This document shows positions 46,326-58,199 of a DNA stretch of 64,000 bases, in pieces. Under the pieces are notes generated by a model. The model was not told where the DNA came from. It ran no database searches and saw nothing but the letters and a program-made list of their open reading frames with translations. Each line of letters begins with the position of its first letter. Positions within the stretch are counted from its first letter, which is position 1. The DNA is from Datisca glomerata (lineage: Eukaryota > Streptophyta > Magnoliopsida > Cucurbitales > Datiscaceae), in contig QANY01005052.1 in assembly GCA_003255025.1 (NCBI GenBank), forward strand, positions 124,001 through 188,000, written 5' to 3'. A program made the position numbers and the translations under genes.

Positions 46326-46720
46326 CCCACTTTGATTTATTTTTTTGCTTAAAGCTTCCTCGGTAGCGACGTTTCCATGGTGGCGATGCTGCCCCTCGCA
46401 GTTGATGATGACGGCAGCGACCATTACCATAATTTTACAGATTCGATTCCAAGAATAGAGTTAATAATTTTTGTTTATAAATAATAATTGTACAAAAGAA
46501 ATATTTTAAATGAATATGAATGAGTTTACCGCTCTTAGCTTCCATTTTTGGTTTTGTAGTCATTTTCATTTCTGCTTCTGTTTTGAGTTTTTGTATTGCT
46601 GGCTTTTCCGGTTCGACTTCCGTTTCTACTTTTTCTTTCGTTTTCACTTTCGCTTCAGTTGTTAATGGGGGCGTTTCATTTAGTTTTGAGAATTTTGGGA
46701 AGTGATTTCTTGAGTTTGAC
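46326..46720 (-). other. Leader of element C
   Basis: On the sense (-) strand, after the PBS, a frame 46647-46435 is rich in Lys, Glu and Thr (EKVETEVEPEKPAIQKLKTE). Its composition again looks repetitive; no family. Confidence 0.4.
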
Positions 46721-46739
46721 TCTCAATGAAAGCATCAAA
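46721..46739 (-). promoter_or_regulatory. Element C PBS
   Basis: The - strand TTTGATGCTTTCATTGAGA directly follows the LTR end CTTTACA and differs by one base from the corresponding site of element D (58757-58775). Confidence 0.75.
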
Positions 46740-47273
46740 TGTAAAGAAAAAAAATCCACCGTCTTTGAGAATCGGTCGTGAATTGCTTAGATCATAATAT
46801 GAAAATCAAGAGAATAATTTAGAGAGAGAGAATAATGACATCATGATTCACATGGAAAACCCTTAAAGGAAAGAAAAATCATGGGAAGATTTTGATAGTA
46901 GTTCATTATGGAGAAAGGGTTTACAAGGCTAATGAGTGTTGATAGTTGTTGTCTTCCGTTTGGAGTTGCATTTTGTCTCTATTTATAGGCCTTCAATCGG
47001 TTACATAGAATCTGATACAACTTATCTAATTCTATCTGAAAATAGAATCAACAGAATATCAGAATATTCCCTGAGATCTAGCTTATCAACAATAACAATC
47101 AAGTGAATCTAGATTGTCTGATTAATTCAATGGTTTCGATTAACTTCTCTTTAGATTGTCACGTCAGCAATCCATGTATTTTCATCTGATTGGTCGGTTC
47201 TCGCTCTATCTTCTCTTCGATGGAGTCTTTGATCTAGATCTTGTCACGTGTCATGTGAAATTATTCATATGCA
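46740..47273 (-). repeat. 5' LTR of element C
   Basis: + strand edges TGTAAAGA and ATATGCA. On the - strand a TATA box GGCCTATAAATAGAG lies at 46992-46978, followed downstream by an A/T-rich leader, so transcription would run leftward into the element. Right flank TAGAC is the target duplication. Confidence 0.9.
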
Positions 47274-47278
47274 TAGAC

Positions 47279-48743
47279 GATATTATCTAAAAAGTTAAAT
47301 TTATCATTAATTAGTTAATTTAAATTAATTTATATTTAATCTTAAATTTATCAAGGACATTTAAGGAATTTCATGAAATATAAAGGACAATTCATGTCCA
47401 AAAATATTTTCTCCCCATTTATATTTCCGATAGAAAATAAAAAATTGTGAAGATAATGCATTTAAATTAACAATTGTAACTGATTTGTGTTCCATTAATC
47501 CGCTTTATTACTTTAGTTTTGGGGTTGGATAAATATATCCTGTGAGATATAGGCTTGTTTTTATATATATTTTAACGTAAATTTTATACACATATACAGA
47601 TTTATGTTCAAATGTATATAAAAATAACCTATATACCACACACGAGCCGTACCTTCAAACTTTTCAAGAATTAATAAAAGAGGCAACTCTAATTAGTAAT
47701 TCCATGGACTCCACTGTCATACTTGTCAAAAAGAAGAAAAAAAAAACTTTATTCTTAAATTCAGAAGATAAAGACGATGTCAAATTTTGGCCTTTTATTT
47801 GGTCGAATAGGAAAAAGAACAGTAAAGGTTATGTTTAAGACAAAAAATAATTGCAACCTCTCACATAATAAAGTAATCCTTGTTGTTTGACGCCAACATA
47901 CATACCATCACGAATATATCCTCCGTTTATTTCTTATCACCTACAAGATATTATCAAGCTTTGGAGGCCGCTCTATTATCAAATTGAAATTATATATATA
48001 TGAGGAAGTTAAATAATTTTTAGCCCCAATTATTTTGTACATTAATAATTTAGTTATAAATACTTTAAAGCGCAAAAAGTGAGTTATTTATATACTTAAA
48101 ATTCATGTTATTGATGATATGGTAATAAATTTTCTTTAAACTAAGATATAAGAAATTATTTTACTAAATATGTGAAAATTAAATAAATCACACCGTCGAA
48201 TACTTTTATTTATAATAATTTGATTAAAAAGATGAGATGGGGATTTCATGAATTTATTACCAAAACGATGGACTTAAACATTTGCAGGAGAGCTACAATG
48301 CCACCTAAGCATGTGTAGGAGTGTGTGCATATGCATGCGCTCTATATGTGTATGTGTGTCTATGAAAACCGTATGGTGTGAGTTATCTATAATAACTAAG
48401 ATATTTAAATTGATGAGAAATAGATGTTAACAATCAAATTAACATATATAATTGTATATGGTAATCTATTTAATAATTAATTGAAAATTAGGATATTATG
48501 ATAGGTATAGATAAAATTTTCAAAAAGTTATGAAAATAAGTTGAAGTGACATAAATAAAGTTGCATTGTGCCCAGTAACACTAATTTTAAAAAATTTAGA
48601 ATTAATATTTTATAAAATCTAATCATATTAAAATAAAATTAATGACAATTCAATAATGGTTGACTAAAAAATAATATAATTAAATTTAACTGAGTACAAA
48701 TTTAGTCATAACATGTATTAAATAAAAGTTTTAAATAATCTTA
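47279..48743. other. AT-rich intergenic sequence between elements C and B
   Basis: No gene recognised. In particular no convincing terminal exon of the MADS gene was found here. Confidence 0.55.
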
Positions 48744-48748
48744 AATAT

Positions 48749-49493
48749 TGTTTTAGGCATTCTTTAACTATCAATGACATGGCACCACGTGACGTGTCAC
48801 GCCAAAGATTTTTACACCAGGAAAAGGAATTGGGAGGCCTGAGTCCCCAATGGGAGGAAGTTGAATTAGCCAGGTCAGTCTCCAAAGAGCTCGTCGCGCC
48901 GACCAGTACAGACTAAAAACAGCGTAAAGGAGGTCTGAAGCAAAGACTCGGCTAGTCCTGTGTTAGGCACCATCATCACTCGCTAATAGTAGTATCCCAC
49001 GTGGCATCTTCTTATTCAAGACAAGCGACGATCAGGTTCAATCGTCATGATAAAGCATCAAGCCAGCCTCCAAGTAGTCGCATCACCCACGCCCGACGTG
49101 ACTGGGGGCGTATAGAGATTAAATGTGTATCCATTTACGTCAGTTCAACGGACAAAGGCATTAAATGCCACCCCAACTTGTCAAATCGAAGAAGGGTCGC
49201 CACTTAACCAAAGCTTTCTTGACATGTATGCTCCTTCAAGGCTCCAGGTATAAATAACACATGTGCAACGAAACAAGTTAAGCAATTCTCCCCTAAAGAA
49301 AACTCTGTCAAAATTACTCTAGGATACTGACTTAGGCATCGGAGGCCCTTAGACGAGGAAATCACCCCCCCTCTCAGGTTCTCTTCATCTTTAGGGTTCT
49401 TTGTTTGTGTTTTACAGATTCCTAAGCTGAGAGAATTTTCATGAAAGGAAGGGATTGCATGCAACCTAACATTTGAAGTTTTCGGCATTAACA
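48749..49493 (+). repeat. 5' LTR of element B
   Basis: 745 bp, TGTTTTAGG...CATTAACA. TATA box GGTATAAATAAC at 49247-49258. It matches the 3' LTR strongly from TGTTAGGCACCATC (48959) to the end and weakly before. Confidence 0.9.
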
Positions 49494-49494
49494 G

Positions 49495-49513
49495 TTGACG
49501 TCGCCTGTGGGAA
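49495..49513 (+). promoter_or_regulatory. Element B PBS
   Basis: TTGACGTCGCCTGTGGGAA, one base after the LTR, resembles the TTGGCGCCGTCTGTGGGAA site of many plant Tat-type elements (three differences). Confidence 0.75.
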
Positions 49514-49572
49514 AGACAACTTAAACCATATTTCCCTCCAAAACATTTGACCATTTACTCCCTCATAAAGGC

Positions 49573-51189
49573 ATGATGAATCTGACATCCTCGTCCTACT
49601 TTGACGAAGTCCAGGATGAGAGGGGAGACCCTATTTCCTCCTCACTGAGAGAAGAACTTCCTATCGTCGCGCTGGTCACGCAACGGAAAAAGAAAGACAC
49701 GGTGGGCTCACTCTTCAAAGTGGTCAAGAAACTAAGGGAATATATGATGTCCCTTACCCACGCTGTAGTGGCCTCTTGCCAACAAGGACCTTCCCAGCAA
49801 CCCATAGATACAACCCCCCAGAAGCAGAAAGAATCATCGGTTGGGTCAACCCATGACCAGGGGGTAAATGAGGATGACCACCCGAGAAAAGACAAGGTGG
49901 CTCCCGATGTGGAAGAGCAAACTAAGTGGGAGAGGACCACTCTTCCAAAATCATCAAAGACCACCGAATTAACACATCACACTAGTGAAAGCTCAGGATA
50001 ATGAACCGAGATATAAAAGCTCCAGTTAAAAGATATAAGTTAAGGAAGGAGCAGAGGCAGATAGCAAAAACCTATGTCGAGACTCTCCTGGGACAAACCG
50101 AGTCCCCCTTTTATATGGAAATCCAATTGGCCGAGCTTCTCCCTAAATTCAAGATTCCCTTCATCACCCCCTACGATGGGACCAAAGACTCGTTCGAGCA
50201 TTAAGAAACCTTTAAGGTCTGGATGGATCTGCACCACATCCCAGAGCCCTTAATGTGTAAGGTGTTCTACTTTACGCTCAGGGGCCCCGCCCATAACTGG
50301 ATAGGGTAGCTGAGGCCAAACTCCATTCATTCGTTCAATTAACTTTCCATACTACTCAATGGGAAATTTTTGGGAGGAAAAGAACGGAGGAGGCCAACCT
50401 CCTACCTAATGACAGTAAAGCAGCGGCATGGTGAGTCGCTGAAGGACTACAAGAACCGCTTCAACCTAGAATCTTTGCAAGTTGACAACACTCGACAAAA
50501 TGATGGTAGCTACACTAAGAAATGGGATCACCCATTCTAAGATGAGGTGGTCGATGTCCAAGCACGACCTGGTCTCCATCACTGAGCTCCAAACTAGGAT
50601 CCAGAAATACATAAGCGCTAAAGAGGTGATCCGAGCCGAGAGGGAGCTAGAGAGGTCAAGCGTTGGGAACCCCTAGAATGCGAAGAAATCGCGGGAGGAC
50701 AAAAGAAATAACCCCTCTAGGCCCTCCGATCTGGCGCCAACCACATTTAAAACCCACCCGCACCCCTCAAACCAGTGCGAGGGGAACAACCCCCACTTAG
50801 CCATCCAGTTCACCAAGCGAGAGGATATTTTCAATGTCATTATGGACAAAAGCATGTTAAAACAACATGTTTTTATATGAACACATGATGAAAAGAAACA
50901 TACCACAAAGTACTGCAAGTATCATTTTCGGGCCCAACACAGAGGGATGTTTCGACATCCGCGAAAAAATTGAGGCCTGATTCAAAAAGGGTACCTCAAG
51001 GAGTTTGTGGCCAGCGACACGAATCGTAGAAACGGAAACCCCATGCAAGAAAGAATGGTGGAGAGACAACCCGAGCAAAGGGATGACCGACCACATAGCC
51101 CCGTACGGGAGATTAAGATGATATTTGGAGGGCTTACCGCTTCAGACTCTAATTGGAAACTGAAAGCAACGGCTCAGAAGGCAGGATAA
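49573..51189 (+). pseudogene. Element B gag
   Basis: The first frame (49573-50001, 142 residues) is a variable N-terminal region. The second (50001-50204) leads into the capsid: ESPFYMEIQLAELLPKFKIP, then PYDGTKDSFEH. The retrotransposon gag domain continues in broken frames (WMDLHHIPEPLMCKVFYFTL, RGPAHNWIG, TVKQRHGESLKDYKNRFNLE, about 50215-50475). The nucleocapsid at 50900-51010 reads TKYCKYHFRAQHRGM and LIQKGYLKEFVASD, a finger that has lost residues. It ends at 51007-51189 with the linker VREIKMIFGGLTASDSN. At least four frame breaks. Confidence 0.85.
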
Positions 51190-51707
51190 TCTGTGATCTT
51201 CAGCGTCCTCCCACGACCACCTCATGCTAAAGTAGAGGAGGCGATAGAGTTCACTAAGGAAGAGGCACACCAGATCCATCTGTGGCACACTGATGCTTTA
51301 GTCATCTCCCCTCTGATCATAATATCAAGGTTTAGTGGACCCTGATCGACGATGGGAGCTCGGCTGACATACTGAACTACTTTACCTTCTTATAAATAGG
51401 ATTAGATCCTAAACAGCTCCACCAGTGCTCTACTCCCTTGGTAGGATTTAGGGGATATGAGATCATCTTAGAAGGTGTGATGGAGCTCCTCGTGTCGTCA
51501 GACACAGCTTCACGGCTCACTACCAAGCTGGTCGAGTTTAAGGCAGTGAGGGGCAGCGAGGCGTACAATGCCATTCTTGGTAGACCCACCATTCACAAGT
51601 TCAAAGTTGTGCCATCCACGTACCACAAGATCATGAAGTTCCCTACCCTTGCAAGCATGAGATTAGTTAGGGGGACCAAAATACATCTAGGGAATGTTAT
51701 GCGATAG
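51190..51707 (+). pseudogene. Element B protease
   Basis: 51290-51370 reads HTDALVISPL and TLIDDGSSADILNYF with the catalytic D-D-G-S of Tat proteases. Frame 51438-51707 continues VGFRGYEIILEGVMELLVSS, KLVEFKAVRGSEAYNAILGR, PTIHKFKVVPSTYHKIMKFP and stops just after, where the RT linker should begin. The stop comes soon after the end of the protease domain. Confidence 0.85.
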
Positions 51708-51838
51708 CCCTCAAGCGAAGGAACCAGCCTAAGCAGCTACTTCACCCTTTAGGTAACAAAAAGAGGAAAAGAAAAGGAGCCTTGTAATTAAGTGAAATTT
51801 ATCAATAAAAAACTTGTTCGCCCATGAAGCAAGACCGA

Positions 51839-52760
51839 AGGAAAAATTAATGTATGGTGGAGCATTATAGCTCGCTAGACGAGAAAATGAGCTTTAGTCA
51901 GAGCAGAACTACATGGCTAGCTTCCTCAAGGAAAAATTGATGTCTAGTGGAGCGTTCTTGTCGCTAGATGAGAAAAGAAGCTCTAGTCAGAGCAGATATG
52001 TCTGACTAGATTCCTTAAGGAAAAATGATGTCTGGTGGAGCGATTTTACTTGCCAGATGGGAAAGGAGCTCAAGTCAGAGCAGAAATGTATGACCAGACT
52101 CCTCAAGAAAATATTTATTTCTGGTGGAGCGCTCTTGTTCACCAGACGGAAAAAAGGAGCTCTAGTTAGAGCAGAAATATCTGGCTAGACTCCTCAAGGA
52201 AAAATGACGTCTAGTGGAGTGCTCTTGCTCGCCATATGAGAAAATGAGCTCTAGTCAACGCAAAAATATATGGCTAGACTACTCAAGGAAAAAATGATGT
52301 CTAGTGAGACGCTCTATCTCGCCAGATGGGAAAATGAGCTCTAGTTAGAGCGGAAATATCTGGCTAAACTCCTCAAGTAAAAAATGAAGTCTGGTGGAGC
52401 GTTCTAGCTCACCTGGCTAGACTCCAAAAAAGAAAAAGTGGTCTTAAAACACTTTATCCCGTCAGACGGAAAAGGAGTTCCAGTCAGAGAATAGACGCCC
52501 GACAGGACCCCAAAAGGGAAATGAAAAGGATCTTACTCAAGTAAATGATGGCTGACCAGATGTCTAAGGAAAAAGAGCTCTTTACCTAGCAGGAATGCCT
52601 GGTTTACAATTTACAAAAGGAAAAGGTGGCATGGCTCGCACAAACAGGAATGCTCGATTAGACGTTAAAGGAAAAAGGAAATCATGGTAGTTCTCATGCT
52701 TGCCAAACGGGAAAGGAACTTTGACAAGAGCAGGGGTACCTAGGTAAATGCCAAAAAGAG
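51839..52760. repeat. 89-bp tandem array in element B
   Basis: Unit GGAAAAATGATGTCTAGTGG + AGCGCTCTTGCTCGCCAGATG + GGAAAAGGAGCTCTAGTCAG + AGCAGAAATATCTGGCTAGA + CTCCTCAA. Copies start near 51841, 51930, 52019, 52108, 52198, 52287 and 52376; shorter, more divergent ones continue to ~52760. Confidence 0.95.
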
Positions 52761-53390
52761 AAGTTTGAAACAGGCCCACTCAAAGAGACCTCCAGCAAAG
52801 GGCAACACAAAACTCCCTGAGATTACGAAAAGGCTATTGAACCCGACCTCCTTCAAATGGGGCAACACATTGGAAGGAAAAAGAAAATGCTTATTCAAGT
52901 TCAAAGATCAAGTGAACTTTATGACTCAAGTCAGCAAACACTACTAAGAATGTTCAAAATCAAAAAATGAATTAAAAGGTGCATATAGATCATGTCAGAG
53001 CTCGACTTATACAGATTAAAGTAAGAGAGGTGACAAAGCCATTAAGCACAACACTTTCTCATTCAAAAAATTTCAATATAAGTAAAAAGAATGGAGAAGA
53101 GAATAGGAGAAAGCTACAAGAACAGGGAAAGCAACAGGCTAAGCGGCAGTGGTTGTCAGAGTCTTAGCAGCAACAGTAATAGGAGACAGGGGAGCCTTAG
53201 TGGAATCAACAACAACGACCAGTATGGCGGTGGGGGAAGGGCATCCTCCCCAAGTTAACTCGGAGGTAAAGAAGGAAAGACCTCTGCATCCAACTCTATA
53301 AAATCATATAAGCCTGACAGACTGGGAGGCCCGAGAGAGACAGGACGGCACCTGGCCTACCCGATCGTGAAATAGGAGAATGCAGCATCC
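52761..53390. other. Element B region between array and antisense frame
   Basis: Short + frames at 52765 and 52979 show no RT, RNase H or integrase motif. Composition is A-rich; nothing recognised. Confidence 0.5.
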
Positions 53391-53399
53391 CAGTAGCTT

Positions 53400-55600
53400 T
53401 CTATGCCTCATGAGCACCAGGCATGATCACCCTTTCATAGGCCAAATCCATAGGAGTAGGTGGAGGATCTGGAGGATAGCTGAGAAAGCTCAAGTCCCAC
53501 TCGAGATGATTACCGACGACCTCATCCCGACAACTCTCATAATCCAAAGCAAATTTTATGATAAGGGTTCTTTGGAACTCTGAGGACACCTTAAAATCCT
53601 TCGCCCCCTTGGCGTCGCCTTCACTCCATCGGCCATAATTCTTATTTGATTGAGCTTTCACCATTTCAAGCTTCATCTGAACTTCCTTCCCTATCTCGAT
53701 TCACCACCTGAATTCAAGAAATAATATCCCGATAAAGCTTATCCTTCAGGAATCGGGCCTTATCCCTCAAGATGTTCTCTTGTTGCTAAAGATATGAGAC
53801 ATACCTCTCCCAATCAGACAGTCACGCCTCTAGGTCCATACGGGCACGGACAACTCAAATGGCCTCCACCTTAGCCTGGCCATGAAGTCGTCAGAAAGCC
53901 TCACCCGAAACCGCTCAAGAAGACTTATTCCCTTATCAGGATTGACGTGCTTGGATCACCAGTCCAACACCCTGGCCACTTAATTTTGGGCTCGGGCATG
54001 GGTATCAGGCTGGTCAGCACCCTCCAAAGACATTAGAACCTTGTGCTTCTTGCCAACATGAGACACATGCTGGCCAGAGTCTGACAAAATGGAACCCTGA
54101 GCCTTATGAAAAGAAGTCTCGGGCACCCAAATGATCACCGCCCTAGGCAGAACAGGAAGTCAAGGAGACCTAAAGGAGCTCTAAGAAGTTCCCTAAGCTC
54201 TGTCAGTTTGAGGCAGACCCTGTCTTGGGGAAGGACGAACTGACTTATCTGTGAAATCCCCAATGAACTTAAGAAGAGGTGGAGCTGGTGGTAATACCCC
54301 CTGGTGCTTTAGTCTAGGGGATGAAAGGATGTAGGTTGGAAGGATGAGGCGTGAAAGGAATTGTCTTCCCTTTCAATCACTCCAACTTCTTAGCTTAGAG
54401 CTCGTCCATTTTCTGAATCTTGGAGGGATCAAGCTCATTTCTCTGCTTCTTAGGAGAAGGAACATCCCCGGCCATTCCTTCATAGAAGGAATCACGTTAC
54501 AATAGATAAAATGATAATAGTAGCGATAAAGAAAAGTGGCCAAGGATTAGACTCATACGATCAAGAAAATCAATGGGCCCTTCGAAACTTGAACTTCCCG
54601 AACTAAAATCCTCCAAACAGTCTTTGACAGGAAGATCTGTTGTAACGTCTTTAGGAAGATCCAAATACAAATCCACTTGAAATAAAAATTTAGGTCTAAG
54701 AAGGACGTTGAAAGCACAGGCCACAACAAGAAGCTTAGTTAGGCAGGGAATTCAAGATTGAAGGAAAACCGGAAGTTCTTTTGGTCTCTTCTTAGTCACT
54801 GTAAAGAAACAAGATAGATTAGCCACCAGAGTAACTTACAGGTAGACTTTAACGCTGTAAAAGCGTGAGTGTACCTACAGTCCCGAAGATCTGAGGGAGG
54901 TCATCCCAGAATCCAGAAATCACGAACCAGCTGTCCTTCCAAGCCTTATACCTGGATAGGATTCCAGTCACACTCCCTTTTTCCTCTCCAGTGTGAATAC
55001 AGATGTAATACCAGCCTAGACCTTAAGGAGGCACCCCTACGCCTCTTTTTGTGAAGACTTCAACTGAAACATGGAGTCAAGCTCGTCCAACGTAAGGTCC
55101 ACACCAAGGTATAACCTTTAAAACACCCAACCACCGATCAAAGTCGTCCATGAGTTCGGTTGAACTTAGTCCAGGGTGATACCCGTTGAGGAGAACCACT
55201 CCCTCAGAAAATGATGTAAAGTAAACCTCAGCCTGCACTCCAGGGAGGCCAGATACAATCCAGTCCCTCCATAGCGCAGGGCATTTACCTTCTCACCCAC
55301 CTCAGGAAGTCGCAAGTGAACATAATCTAGAATGTGGTAAGCCCTCTGAATCATATCCAAGTCATCTTTGGATAAAGATTAAGCATATTCATCAGCCATC
55401 CATCGATCGTCATCTTCATTCGGACTAGCATAGGTCCCCAAGTCAACTTGGGAGTCGATAGCTTCGGTCATCACATCGAGATGGTCCATTAATTTATGCA
55501 CCCTCCCCCCAGAACCCTCAAGCATAATAAAAATCTGAAAGAAAGGTGAAAAGCAAGGATAAGGGAAAAGACTCAAACGGAGGGAAAATAACATACCATG
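53400..55600 (-). pseudogene. Antisense ORF of element B
   Basis: Frames run on the - strand against gag. From the right: MLEGSGGRVHKLMDHLDVMT and TYASPNEDDDRWMADEYA (55594-55379), then DLDMIQRAYHILDYVHLRLP, VGEKVNALRYGGTGLYLASL and RFTLHHFLREWFSSTGITLD (55370-55166), then PNSWTTLIGGWVF, and in another frame KAWKDSWFVISGFWDDLPQI (about 54945-54885). Charged and coiled-coil-like pieces follow to 53400. This N-terminal pattern recurs in plant genomes as the antisense ORF of Tat-lineage elements; its function is unknown. Stops and frameshifts are frequent. Confidence 0.65.
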
Positions 55601-55852
55601 GTAAATCGACAGCGAGAAACGAGCACTGGCATAGGAACAAGCAACTTCTGAGGCATCTCCTGAGACAATGAAGGGGGAGAATGCGAGATCAAACTGGCGG
55701 GCAACACGACCAAGCTACGATCAAAACTAGAAAGGTGGGAGAGGCATGAGAAAGAAGGGGAAAAATGACACCGAGCGAAGAAAATAAAATTTGTTTCTAG
55801 AGATTAAATGGGTTTCTAGCAAAGAGTTTCAGAATCTCTCGAAGGGCAAAAG

Positions 55853-56561
55853 TGTTGAAGAATTTTTATCATTGCGTCAATCTAATGACCAAGGTGGTGT
55901 CCATTGGTGGGCCAATAAAATGAGCTCGGGCACTCAAGCATCGTGATTTTAAAGGAGCGACGTGTTACGCATCGAAGAGTCAGATGTCACGTCAGGTGAC
56001 TTAACTAGTATTTTGTTAGGCACTATCATTACTCACTGAAAGTAGCATCCCACGTGGCATCTTCTTATTCAAGATATGCACTAGTCAGGTTCAATCGCCA
56101 TGATGAAGCGTCAACTCAGCCCCCAAAGGTCGCATCAACCACATCCCATGACTAAGGGTATATTGACATTAAATGTGTATCCTTTTACGTCAGCTCACAG
56201 GACAAAGACATTAAATGCCACCCCTCACTCATCAAATCGAGGAAGGGCCGCGACTTCACCAAAGCTTCCTCGACACGCATCCTTCTCTAAGGCTCCAGGT
56301 ATAAATACCCCATCGGCAACGGAACAAGGTAAGAAATACTACCCAAAGGAAAACTCTGCCAAATTACTCCAGAATACTAACTTGGGCATCGGAGGCCCTT
56401 AGGCGAGGAAACACCCCCCCCCCCCCCCCNNCCCCCCCCCCCCCATGTTCTCTTTGTCTTTAGGGTTCTTGGTTGTGATTTCTAGATTCTTAGGCTGAGA
56501 GAATTTCCGCGAAAGGATGAGATTACATGAAACCTCACTGTTGAAGTTTTCAACATCAACA
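55853..56561 (+). repeat. 3' LTR of element B
   Basis: 709 bp, TGTTGAAG...CATCAACA, preceded by a purine-rich GAAGGGCAAAAG. TATA box GGTATAAATACC at 56299-56310. The first ~180 bp align poorly with the 5' LTR, the rest well. Confidence 0.85.
56410..56443. other. Poly-C run with two N, assembly uncertainty
   Basis: A run of C is interrupted by NN at 56430-56431. The matching place in the 5' LTR (49366-49373) has only eight C followed by TCTCAGG. The run length is therefore not reliable. Confidence 0.95.
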
Positions 56562-56566
56562 AATAT

Positions 56567-58199
56567 TATTCATTATTATCATTAAATTGATGGGATAATT
56601 GTAACTTTATTAGAATGCCTTTCTTTCCAGATTTCCAAGTTAATCTAGATTACATTTTTCGAAGATTATAGAATTAAGATACCTCCATATTGGATAAAAT
56701 AGGATTCCCAAGTAATCTAATTTATGAGCAATTTGAACTTTTGAGTGGTTAACTGAAAATAAAACTTTCAAATTAATTATCTTGAGGTTTCTCATCCTAG
56801 GATAACTTAAATCAAACGTAACTATAATCTATATGGAAATTATAGTGTACAGTCCAGTTAAAAAATTTACATGCAACAATGACCTGTGATCATTTTAAAA
56901 GTTTTGCATGAGCTAATTACTTTTAGATATAGTATTTTTGAAATTTGGTATTCCACCACTATATAATCTATAATATATAATATATTAAAAGTGTCAAGTA
57001 AATGAGAATCATTTTTTGATAATATTATCCTTTTATTATTCTTAGATCCCTAAAATGACCTTTTATACTTCATATGACAATTGATTTAGTTTTTCAATGG
57101 TACATTTAATATTGTGATTTTCAAAGACTAATTAATTATAAATTACTATTTGTATCAATATTTTTTAAATGTAGCTTCAGGATCAATTATTAAACACACA
57201 TCACATTTCTTTATAAGTGTTTTATTTAGATTCATGAATATATCCTTGAAACAAATAAAATATAACTAAAGTTTTAGATTTCTAAATCTCTACAACCAAC
57301 AATAATTTTTACTCTTGGATGCTCATTAATAAAATAGTGAGAACTTTATATCTTTTAGTGATTCTACCATGAGCCATATATACGTTAAAATAAAAGAAAT
57401 AATTTCTCATAATATAAATTGGTGAGAAATACAAAGATCATAAAGTATTATTTATCTATCTGATATTGATATTAATTAGTCTACTCATTGATTAAGATGA
57501 CAACATAAAATTCAGTTATAATTAATTCACCAGTTGGCAATTGAATTTGTGTGTGTTCCAAATTTATTAGAGTATGCATATAAAACTTAATACTAGATTT
57601 TTCTTTCCCACTTAATGTGGAAGGACTATAACCTTCAATTAAGAGGAAAACAACTAAAAGATAGTCTCGATCACGTGCACAACACGTAACACTTTACTAA
57701 TATTAGTTAAAGGGTTATACTTGCATCTATTACTTTTCAAAGGTAATTTTTTCCAATTATTTTTATAACATAGTCATTCTTGCCAAAACCCCTAATCTAT
57801 ATTTTATATATATAAAGTTCGTAAATTGTAGCAAATGGTCATTTTTATTATTTATACACAAGAATTATCTTTCATATGTATATATGCAGAAATGGTCTTT
57901 TTTAAGTTTAACAAGTTTTAAGTTAGTTATGAACATATTATTTGACCATTTCACTTGTTTTATAACTACCGAGAATAACTTCTTATCGTTTTTATTTTTT
58001 CTTATGTTTGTTTATGGTCTTTCTTTAAATTCTACTCAAACTTGTTCAACTTAGTTTAAAAAACTTTAACGAATCTACAATAAATTTATAGAAATCATTA
58101 AAAAATCATTTCTGTTCTTCGTTTAGTTTATAAGTTATTTATCCATCTATGATAGATAAATATATTATTTACTTTTTGTTAATAAATATTTTACTTATT
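56567..58199. other. AT-rich intergenic sequence
   Basis: No gene, RNA or repeat array recognised. Target region of element B. Confidence 0.6.

Larger units (their letters stand above)
40180..47273 (-). mobile_element. Element C: non-coding LTR element built of tandem repeats
   Basis: Two ~530-bp direct repeats (40180-40702 and 46740-47273) with TG...CA ends are flanked by a perfect 5-bp target-site duplication TAGAC (40175-40179, 47274-47278). The - orientation is shown by a PBS next to the right LTR and by TATA boxes that read only on the - strand. No gag, protease, RT or integrase motif was found on either strand. Instead the 6.0-kb interior is a row of tandem-repeat families (41.0, 42.2-43.5, 43.7-44.9, 45.9-46.3 kb) and a polypyrimidine tract. 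It fits the large-retrotransposon-derivative class that depends on enzymes of another element; the LTRs have diverged by many substitutions and indels. Confidence 0.85.
48749..56561 (+). mobile_element. Tat-type Ty3/gypsy element B, gag-protease only
   Basis: LTRs at 48749-49493 and 55853-56561 are flanked by a perfect 5-bp duplication AATAT (48744-48748, 56562-56566). Inside come PBS, gag, protease, an 89-bp tandem array and a long antisense ORF region. RT, RNase H and integrase motifs are absent from the whole interior, so it could move only with enzymes from a relative. Frames carry stops. Confidence 0.9.

Noticed and set aside
49204..49554. 116-residue - strand frame over the element B LTR and PBS
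   Set aside because: It spans LTR, PBS and leader on the opposite strand; nothing recognisable, chance frame.
49596..49964. 122-residue - strand frame
   Set aside because: It is the complement of the element B gag N-terminal frame and shows no motif of its own.
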